From Leptasterias polaris (taxonomy: Eukaryota > Echinodermata > Asteroidea > Forcipulatida > Asteriidae): a DNA stretch of 64,000 nucleotides. The position numbers and the translations under genes are program-made. The notes below the pieces were generated by a model. It was given only the letters and a program-made list of their open reading frames with translations. It ran no database searches and was not told the origin of the DNA. Below, one piece after another: positions 1 to 9,600 of the stretch. The first letter of the stretch is position 1. Every line of letters starts with the position of its first letter. The stretch is taken from positions 5,394,001-5,458,000 of the forward strand of contig JAZGTN010000006.1 of the NCBI GenBank assembly GCA_037783415.1. Reading direction: 5' to 3'.

Positions 1-1502
1 AGCGGCTGGTTAACGAATCTGTCCTACTAAAGTCGTAGTTCAGAGATTTCCCGGAAAATTGTCCAAAATGTGAAAGAAGCTAAAAGAGTTGACAGACTAA
101 AATTAACAATGAAGGACATTTTGGAGAAAAAAAATTGCAGATTTGATGAAGACACAGTGTATGAATTGGAACTTTATTCCATGACAATCAATTTCGAAAA
201 AACCCAAGTTGTTGATTGTTAAATACAAATTCTTGTTCTTGATGGATGGGGGGGGGGGCACTCCAAAAATAGGGGTTGCTTCCTTCAGATAAGCACCATT
301 CACATTTTGTATGTGAAATTCATAAAAGTTGTTTTATGCAGTCCAATGGGTCTTTTGAATTTTTTAAACAGGAGAGTAATGTACTTTGTTACATCTCCAA
401 CCTCTTGTTTTCAGCAAAAGCACAAATACGCCTACAACCTGTAAACACTTCATCAAATTTGGCATTCACAATACAAGAAAACAACAAACAAAGATTCAAA
501 ATTTTGTCAGGGATTTGTGTACATTTAGTCATGGCTTATTTTCATTGCAGCAATAAAAAAAAAGCAGCTGATTTGAGAGGTTTTCAAATGCCACTTCCAA
601 TCCTCTACACTTTGCAATGGTGCAACAAGGGGGGTAGAAGCCCCCTCCCCCTGCTCAGTCCCCTTGCCTCCCCCCACACAATTAGATCGGGGGGGGGGGG
701 GGGGGGTGGAATGCACACATGAATGGTTTGAGACATTATGCAGCCACCCCAAATTATGTCTCCACCAACCAAAAGAAAATGGGCGAGCCACTGCTACTTT
801 GACAGTAGTTTAAAGTGGAGAGTTGGTACTGGTACAGAGTGTACATGTATGCTCTTTACGCACTCAGTATCCAGATTGAAACTGATAAATTTCTTCTTTC
901 TTTCTTTTCATAATTACTGATCCTGTTATGTTTGTCTAAAGTCAATTTTGTTTCCTCACAAAATAAGTTTCAATTTGTTTGTTTTCTTTATTTGTTCAGC
1001 AACAGCAGAGAAGTGAGACTCGATACACCAGAACAATAGTCAGCAATGCATACAGTCTGACTGTCATATTACTTGATATGTGGTGTAGTAACTTCCTGAT
1101 TTGTAATTCTGGGAAATTTTGTAAGCTGAGTAAAGTTATAATCGCTGATCATTCATTTGAGTAATGGTTTGTTTTTACCTGTGTTTTTTTATATATTTTT
1201 TATTTGTATTTCATTACTACACTGTACATCATATGTATTGTATTCAAAATTTGTCTAAGCTATAGGCCTAAGTTTCCATTTTGATGTATAACTTTATAAG
1301 TGTGTTAATATTGTTTGTATTAGCTTCATGAGTACTTTTGAGGATTTGTGCACTTTGTAAGTTTTCATTATTAATATTATTGTAGAATAGATTATATCCT
1401 GGCCATTTCCAAGTTTCAGTTTGTATTATCAGAGAAGTCAAATGGAAGTATACAATGTACATCCTGATATAGAAAATATTTAAAAGTGAGAATTGATCTT
1501 GT
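1..1502. other. intergenic sequence, no gene recognised
   Basis: No reading frame here resembles a known protein and no convincing exon is seen. Two poly-G tracts occur at about 248-258 and 689-706. The first hundred bases could belong to a feature starting outside the window, but nothing identifies it. Confidence 0.5.
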
Positions 1503-1906
1503 AGGGAGGGTACACCTTTGGTAATTACTCCAACAATTAATGACCGTAAAAACTTACTTGGGAAAAAGCACTGGAGAGCTGCTGATACTTGATACATGTA
1601 CCATAAAACATGATAATAGAAATGACCCCCTTTGGAGTAATGTAGTTTTAGAGAAAGAGGACATTTTTCGGACACAAATTTGAATCTGAGAAAGGCTTCA
1701 GGCATGAAGCTTTTCTCAGGCATCTGAAAGCACACAAATCTATGAAACAAGGGTGTTTGTTTCTGTCATTGTTTGTTTGCAACTTTGATGACCAAGGGGA
1801 GTTTTCAGAGGTTCTGTTGTTTTATGCATTATGTTGGGATACATCAAGTGAGGGTACTGGTCTTTGACAACTACTGAAAGTATAGGGCCTACCCTATACC
1901 GTGCCT
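1503..1906. mobile_element. TTAA-associated MITE, degenerate copy
   Basis: The left end reads AGGGAGGGTACACCTTTGGT and the right end runs into GCCT followed by TTAA at 1907-1910. The ends are imperfect inverted copies of the termini of better-preserved elements at 51669-52044 and 60345-60714. A central inverted repeat (CTGAGAAAGGCTTCAGGC against GAAGCTTTTCTCAGG) is visible. No transposase is encoded. The left TTAA has been lost. I infer a non-autonomous DNA transposon mobilised by a TTAA-specific transposase. Confidence 0.6.
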
Positions 1907-2176
1907 TTAAAGCATTGGACAGGTGGAACTATTGGCTCTTATTTCATTCAAAAGCTTATAATCAACAAGATATACTTCCTCGGGCTACCTGTCACACTAG
2001 CTTTGGTAATCGTAGCTGGTTAAGAGTTGTCCAAAGTTTTTCAACATTTGCATGGTCAGACACTAGATATAAACCTCTAAAATTTGGGGTGAATTCCTTA
2101 ATTTTTTATTGCGGCAACTAAAGTAATCACAGTGGCAAAACATTATTTTCTTATGGTTTTTTTTTTTACTAACAAG

Positions 2177-2345
2177 CCTGCCGTCGATTTCACCAAACTC
2201 TTCCTAACTTAGGACTAGTCCTAGGCAATGCTAAGAGATAGGACTAGTCTCAAGTTAGGACGACTAACTTAAGACTAGTCCTATCTCTTAGCATTGCCTA
2301 GGACTAGTCCTAATTTAGGAAGAGTTTGGTGAAATCGACGGCAGG
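2177..2345. mobile_element. near-perfect fold-back MITE
   Basis: The element is almost entirely one inverted repeat. The left arm, starting CCTGCCGTCGATTTCACC, and the right arm, ending GGTGAAATCGACGGCAGG, are each about 80 bp and differ at about two positions, around a short centre near 2258-2264. Within the arms the palindromic word GGACTAGTCC recurs. It carries no coding capacity. The arm similarity points to recent insertion or to maintenance by cruciform-type repair. Confidence 0.85.
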
Positions 2346-3757
2346 AATTACACGGAGGCCGCAGAGGCTATGGCCCCTGCTGCCCCTGGTCTTCGCCTTG
2401 GTGCCCTGGGTTCTCAATAAAAAATGAGTGAATATGAACTTACCACTGATATCTTACGATCTATCATAGTCTGAATCAGGAAGCCCCTAGTGGTATTTTC
2501 AGCTCTTATCAAACGTGAATGAAAGATTCAAGGCATCCTGGTGATCATTGCAGCAGCTGCATACAAACAAAATCATGGAAAATGATTTAATAATTAAAAA
2601 AATTGTAAAACATTTCAAGGTTGGTGGTGGGGCCATGGAGGTAGAATTAGAGTTGTGGAAGTCATCCTAAATTCTCAGAATGAATTCAGTGACTTGATGC
2701 TATGATATGCTGTTTATAATAAATCTCTCACCAATTAAGCATGATATTGATAATAACCAGTTTTAAGAGCGGGTTTCTGATTTCTGTGGCAAAATTGAGT
2801 AACCATGGATTTACATTTTACAGTATGAGGTCAATTTTAATGGACATATATGCTTTTAAGGAAAATCCAGCGTATTGCACTGAGGAAATTTTACTGAATG
2901 TTATTATTAGTTTGTAGCATTCTTCAACTAGATGTAGTTTGAAAATGTTGGCCAACAAAAGAGTAGTCACAGAATGTTGTTGTACGAGAAGGGAATCGCC
3001 CCAGTGTTTCTGGCATGGGTTGGCAATTCAATGCACACAACCAACCCTGCCCGTGCGACCCCTGAGAAGGGGTTTGGTGTAATATCCATCAAGACAAGCT
3101 TAAAAACTTGCATCAGGGTTTCTATTGTAACTACTAGTGAATTAGTAAATTCACATTACATTGTAATGTAACCAATTGCCCCGCCGGAGTGGTGGCCATT
3201 TCACTTGGTGAATCAAAAGAAACAATTGAAAAACCAAGTTCAGTGGGGTTGGGAATTATATCAATATCTGTTCAGAAAGGTCGACAAATAATACAGAAAG
3301 GACGGGCACTTTGATTTATTACAAAGCGCCCAAATCATGACTGATAAAAAAAACATTTCTGGGTCTAATGTGGTCTTCATAATGCTCTCGCTGAAGAAAG
3401 CAAAGGCCATTTGAGTTTGTTTTGTGCTTGAGTGCGCAAGAGTTCCCACCGCGGAATAAAATTTGTCTGTTTGGATTTGTCTCTTTTTTTAAAGTCAATT
3501 TACGTTTTATAGCTACGAGTGCCAAATCCTCAACAGGAACAGGCCTGCACAATTTTTAAAACAGAAATAAAGTCTTACAACTATTAAAACAAATTGCTAA
3601 ACCCTTTGAAAGAAAGTTACAGTCAGATATGGAAACTTTTTTGAGGAAATCTTCCACCCACTTGACAGAAGTATTCCATAGTCAGTATGACCCAATGAGT
3701 AGGCCTGAAGATGTGTCATTTAGTTGATTTATTTCAATGTTTTCTTAGACCTAGAGT

Positions 3758-3897
3758 AGACCCAGTAACTGGGACGCTGTACTAGTTTTTTCGAAATTTT
3801 GACATCTGCCGTCGTACTAGCGCCCCAGCGGATGGCGTAGCTACGATTGAAGACCTCAATTTGCTATGATTTTGCTATGACCCCAGTTACTGGGTCT
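3758..3897. mobile_element. short inverted-repeat element (AGACCCAGTAACTGGG ends)
   Basis: AGACCCAGTAACTGGG at 3758 is matched by CCCAGTTACTGGGTCT at 3882-3897 as 16-bp inverted termini. A further copy of the end (AGACCCAGTAACCAGGG) follows at about 3938, after a hairpin built from CCATGGAGGA and TCCTCCATGG at 3900-3928. A similar end occurs near 12750, so the sequence is dispersed. No coding potential is seen. Confidence 0.6.
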
Positions 3898-4056
3898 AGC
3901 CATGGAGGAAGAAATACATCCTCCATGGTCTAGCTTAGACCCAGTAACCAGGGCGCCATACTCCTTTTTATTATTTTTTTAAGGAATACAAAGTGTGTGT
4001 CTAATGATTGCCATCTTAATTCAAAACGCCCACGTATGCAACGGAGGAGTCCAACC

Positions 4057-4262
4057 TGGGCCCAATTTCATAGAGCTGCTTAAGCACAAAATATTGCTTA
4101 ACAATTTTCTACTTAGCAGAAATGAGCAGGATACCAGTCACAAATGCACATAAGAAATTGCAGTTTGGCTGGTAACCTTATTCTGGTAAGCATAATTTTG
4201 TTGTGCTTAGCCACTTTTTGTGCTTATGTTATAATATAAGCAGCTCTATGAAATTGGGCCCA
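4057..4262. mobile_element. palindromic MITE, TGGGCCCAATTTCATAGAGC family
   Basis: The left end TGGGCCCAATTTCATAGAGC is mirrored at the right end by GCTCTATGAAATTGGGCCCA, and the interior contains GCTTAAGCAC/TGTGCTTA-type inverted segments. This is the best-preserved member of a family with degenerate relatives at about 12763-12913, 31280-31580, 34655-34806, 36545-36735, 38690-39035 and 55325-55835. It is non-coding. Confidence 0.8.
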
Positions 4263-4828
4263 GGGCTAGCCACGTCGTCTCCGGCAAGGGAAGGAAAACG
4301 TCCATAAAACAGAATAGGTCTGCTCGCTTGCCAAATAATAATATTGTGGAAACCTTTTGAACTTTACTTAGAGTTAGAGCATGGAGGTAGGAATGCTTAG
4401 AGCTAAAATCCATTTATTTTGACCCGCCCGCAAAAAAACACCATTCGCAACATAGACAACACGAATACCTTTTCAAGTTGAAACGTCGTCGGGATCCTTG
4501 ATGAAAGTGCTCTTCAGTTCAGTTGGTTCAACTCCGAAGTTTGCAAAAATATTGTAGACTCTCTGCTAGTATAAAATCACGTCAAATCACGACAGAAGAA
4601 GGATGTAAGTACATCAGTGCATGTGTCCTTTTTCGTCATTCGCATTAGAGAGCGGTAAGAACTATGCTGTCAAGAATCGTGGGAAAACTTCAATGTTTTC
4701 ATTGCAGGTCGATAGAATCGCTGTTGGCTAAAAACAGCGACCTCAAGGAAGTGGATCACGGCTACTGACACAAAAACACAATTCGCCAACAGAGGGCCTT
4801 GTTTCAACTTTGCGTGCTGGCAATGGGA

Positions 4829-4830
<2 letters not shown>

Positions 4831-4880
<50 letters not shown>
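4831..4880. repeat. 50-bp poly-C homopolymer
   Basis: An uninterrupted run of 50 cytosines lies between GGGAAA and TCTAGAATG. It is the longest of several C or G runs in the window. Its exact length may be affected by sequencing or assembly error. Confidence 0.9.
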
Positions 4881-4882
<2 letters not shown>

Positions 4883-4919
4883 TAGAATGAGTGAGAAAGA
4901 AGTAAAGGAAACCCCTGTA

Positions 4920-5520
4920 AATACTTATAATCAATTATTATATAAACATTATTAACTATTTATAAATAACCACAAATAAACATTATTTATATATCATCAT
5001 TTATTGGGTGCTTTTCCTTCACACTTTTTTGCGTCACATTTTTTTCGCCACATTTTTTTCGCAGCATATTTTGGGTGGGGTGTCACCTTTTTTTGAGCGT
5101 GGCATTAATTTATATGATTTTCAGGTCACTTTTTAGGGGTCACATTTTATTTTAATTTTTTCGCTTGTCGCATTGCTGCGATTTTTACCGTCGCATTTTT
5201 TCCGCCGCATTTTTTGCGTTGCAGTTTTTCGCTCCGCATTGTTTCCCTTGTGTTTTCTTTTATTCCGCGGCAATTTTTCGCGTAACATTTTATTATTTTC
5301 GCGTCAACTTTTTTTCGCGTTGGTTTTTTTATTTACAAATAAACATAGGCCTAACAACCATTATTTATATATAATCTTTATTTATATATAATCATTATAA
5401 TTATAACCATTATAGAATCAATAATTCCATGATTTAAAAAAATAATAATAACCACAATTAATGTAAATAACCATTATTTATGTATAATTGTTATCTATAT
5501 ACATAATCATTATTTGATGT
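4920..5520. repeat. AT-rich and TTTTTTCGC degenerate tandem repeats
   Basis: The outer parts (4920-5000 and 5335-5520) are imperfect repeats of a TTATTTATATATAATC-type word. The middle (5030-5330) is a degenerate array in which TTTTTTCGC or TTTTTGCG is followed by a short variable GC-rich word and CATT at roughly 15-20 bp spacing. No gene is seen. Confidence 0.6.
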
Positions 5521-6317
5521 TGAGTTTTCTCAGTGACCCCCCCCCCCCCCCAACGATGAATAAGAGCAGAAGTTTGTGATTCTCCCTTTCTTCAAACACG
5601 GCTCTATAAATCAAATTTGACTAAAATTACCCTCTTTACTATCACCATAGCAGACAAGTCTACACCGCCCAGACATCAAAACATACTCACTCTATTGTCG
5701 TGAATAACATAAACCTATGGAGGTATAAACCCATGGGGTGCATAATATTCCCCTTGTCCTCACTACATGTTTGGCCCACAGGATGAAGAAAAGAAACTAC
5801 TTGCGGTTGTTACAAAAGGCTCGGATTACAATGTTCTTGTTGACAGTTACGGCAGTGCATGGCGGGTTGTGTTTATGGGTCGAGCTAGCGGTAGTTGACT
5901 CATACCATAATAATGTCTTTGTTATGTTATGTTCTTTTTCGGAGAGGTGAACGCATTCCACTGTACTAGTGGCAAATGCGTTGAAACCAGCCACTGTACA
6001 ACCATAGAGAAAGGCTCTATGGTACAACTCTCCCTATTGTAAACTTGTTTCGCAACACAGTGAACATGTTCTTATGTTGTTGTGAGTATTGCGTGGCCAG
6101 TTCTCAGTTGTCCTGTCAAAACTTCAAGCCTTATTGTGTTACAACACCAGTTATTACTCAGAACATCTTTTTCTTACACCAGAAGAGCAGGCTTAAATCG
6201 GTATAAAACTTAAAAGTAGTTTGTAATTTGCATCAAACCGAAGTTTTTTTTACGCAGAAAGTTGTTTAGTCAAGTACTGAGGTAAATGACTTTGATATAC
6301 ATTTTAAAGTCGACACC

Positions 6318-6613
6318 ATGGCAAACCGAGTCACTTGCGTGACACAAAATAACGGGCATGTTATGGAAGATCACGACACATTCATGATGAATGTGGTAAA
6401 CACTGACAATTCTTGGAACATAGCAGAAGATGTAACGAATGTAAGTGTAAACAACTCGGACTTGGGAGGACAACAAAGGCAACAGGTTTCCACAGACGTT
6501 TGTAGACATACTGATTGTGGTGTGTCTAGTACGAGAGAGCAGCGTGATTTGAGCTGCTCGAACCACGGATTGCCGACCCAGGAACAAGAAGCGAGGAGTA
6601 CTAGGAGATGCAG
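6318..6613 (+). CDS. MKX: MKX coding exon 1
   Basis: The exon encodes residues 1-98 plus two bases. It begins MANRVTCVTQ and is polar and low in conservation, as expected N-terminal to the homeodomain. The donor is GCAG|GTACC. The two leftover bases AG join the first G of the next exon to make an arginine codon, so the start is supported by both the Kozak context and the splice phase. Confidence 0.8.
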
Positions 6614-9600
6614 GTACCATTCGGGGATGATCATGAAAAACGGATGAGATAATTATTATCAAATAATAAACCACAATTTTCAACCCAAAATCATGAGATA
6701 ATTATTAGTAAGGTCATTCTTTACTGAAGACGATCCGAGCATTCGGGTCGAAACGTCGGGTTGTTGTAATCGGTGATATGCCTCGCAAACCCCTGCATGC
6801 TTGATTTATGTGAAAATTATGACACAATATGAAATGTCCCATGCATGTGACCAGTGCATTATTTTGCCTGCCAGAAAAGCCCTGGATTGTACAAGGTCGC
6901 TATTTTGTACTTGGTCCATACGCATCTTGCCCTCCGTTTTTCAATCAAAATGACAGCTGAGTTTTCTTGTTCAGTGTTACTTGTCCAAAACTCAAAAATA
7001 AATAAACTTGTTTTGCTAAATTTATTTTAATTTTAATTTTAATTCTTTGGACAATACAATATACAAGCAGAGGCCGTCCAGGGAAAGGCAAAAGTCAAAA
7101 AACTGTCATCAAAAAAGATGTGCCCTCCCAGACCTTGCTCATTTAAAGAATAAAAATACATATTTTGTACACAGAAATCTAAAATTGCAGTAAAAACTAT
7201 AATGTCTGTAGGCCTATGTTATACGTGTACGATAATGCTCTCCATGTTTTCCGAGCAATAATTATGATGTCATGCTGAATAGTTTTTTAAATCAGCCCCA
7301 AATATGTTATGCAAAGCCACACTCGTAACGATGCACATAACTATTCAGATAGGTAAAATCTAAAACCACCGAAAGTGCATTTTCAAATTGCACTGATTAA
7401 AAATTATTTTCAAGCTGCATGTTTTACCCTTGGGCTTTTAAGAAGCAGGTCGTGTCTCACTGCACGGCCATGGTTTATCCATCTATCATTGTGCTGTATA
7501 TTTGCGGCATAATTGTTCCCAAGGTTCTATGATCCAACCCCAAAGGGACAAAAATGTACAATATTGTTTGAGCAGCAAAACATCGTTAAACAATTATTTT
7601 AAATTCCTTTTAACATTGACAGGGACAAACATAGAGTTGTCAAAGGCGTATAATGTTTCAGTTACTTCATGAATAATTTCAATGTTGTGAAGAAAACGTA
7701 CGTCTTTCAACTCAAGTCTACGCTCGATCTTCCTGCAGCGTTTATTATCTTTTTAATTAAAAGAATACACTGATTGGATGTCAACAGCGCTGATAACTTT
7801 ACAAAAATGTGAAATAGAAACCATGCATCTGTCACCAAACGAAATCCAAAGGAAATTACCATTTAATTAATGTATTGAAAAGTTTTAATTTAATTCATCT
7901 AATGATGGTCGTGACGTGATTCGTGAATGGTTCGTTTCCTATTAATAGCAATTACAGGAAGAGGAGAATATTAACGGTGACAAGATCGACCGTATAGGGC
8001 AACAACAACTAACTATTAAAATAGCAGCACACACACAATCTATTAGAAATCACTTGCCAATCATCACTAGATATAATTGCGCTACTTTCACACCTCTTGC
8101 ATGGTTATAGCCTTTGCAATACTTACAAATTCAATAAGATTTACGACTCAGTCTGCACCTCACCTCCCCCTCGTATTGTGGTGTGGGGACACTAGCAAAA
8201 CAACAGCGAGAGAACGAGAATAATTGAAGAGTGCAAAAGCAACAATCTTATAATTAATTTAAACATTATTTTAGTTTGTTGTTTTGTTTTATCTTCGTCA
8301 GGCGCCATAACACTCTAATAGGGGACCGTCCAATCCATAACAGACGTTCAATACACGACATGACGAAACCTCTCAAATCTTGGCTATACAATCACAAAGA
8401 CAACCCCTATCCAACGAAGAATGATAAGCTCACCTTGTCCGCATCTTCAGAGATGACCCTGATACAGGTAATAAGCGTCTAAGCAAAAACGCGCTTCATT
8501 TAATCGATATACGGCTTTGAATTTTGATGGACTCAAATCCAAGGAGATGGGAATCCATATCCGAGAGAGCGATTTTGTATTCTGATGTGAACTTATTTAT
8601 ATAAACCGCCCGGTCCCATGGCCGGTTGTTATGTCGGACTAGTGTATTTTGAAGGACTTTCATACGGAACTATAACGGACCTAAATATAGCGAGATCGGA
8701 ACCTTGTTTAGCCGGAACGATCAGAGCAATTTTGATAGGACCCGTTGAGGCGAAATGTTTTGCTACTTTCATTATTTCTGGATGAGCTCACCATCTGAGA
8801 TTAACTAGATTAAAGAATGCTGACCAATATAATAAAGAACTAATGTTGAAAATGTGTTTTTGTTGCAAGAAGTTCATTTTAATGCTTTGCGTAAAACTGA
8901 GAGTACAATCAAGTGAAGTTTGCGGGACACCATGTACATGTACATAAATCTCTTTTTGAGTATAGTGGTGCGTCTTAAAAGAACCGATGGTTTGACCAAT
9001 CGACGTTTCGATTGGTATGCTTTGATCGTCTTCAAGATAAATGAAAGAAGAGCTTTCTCCTGAAGACGATCAGAGCATACGGATCAAACGTCAAGTCTCA
9101 AACCACCGTTTCTTCTAGAACCACCACTATACTCATAAAAGAGAGTTACGGTGTCACCGCAAACCTCCCTTGATTATTCGTGCAACTATACAGTCTGTTT
9201 GCGTACACATTTTGCGGCAGCCCTGTCCTTGTCAAAAAAATAGGCCACCGTGTGTACATTCAATAATGGGGTTTGCATCTTTCGAAATAAAATGATTGAT
9301 TTTCAAATTGTAGGTTGTTTGTTACTCGCCTATACTTGAAAAAACAAAACACTATCCTTCAGTAATGTTGTATTTCCTTTATATAAAAACATGCCCTGTT
9401 TACCCCAACTTATTAGCAGATAGGCCCCAAGTATAAACCAGATCCTTATAAATTGTATACCACTCAATTTTCGAGCAATCAAAATGGACAAAATTAACAG
9501 TGACAGTCCTGCGTGCGTGATTTGGGATTTTTGTCGGAGCCTGATGTGTAGAGTAGTCTGGCGGTGACGTTATAGCTTCCTGACGTCAGAATGTTGAGAA

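Noticed and set aside
1268..1750. 160-codon open frame on the minus strand
   Set aside because: It overlaps a MITE with relatives elsewhere in the window, has no recognisable domain and ordinary AT-rich composition.
4743..4934. Poly-glycine open frame
   Set aside because: It is only the translation of the 50-bp homopolymer.
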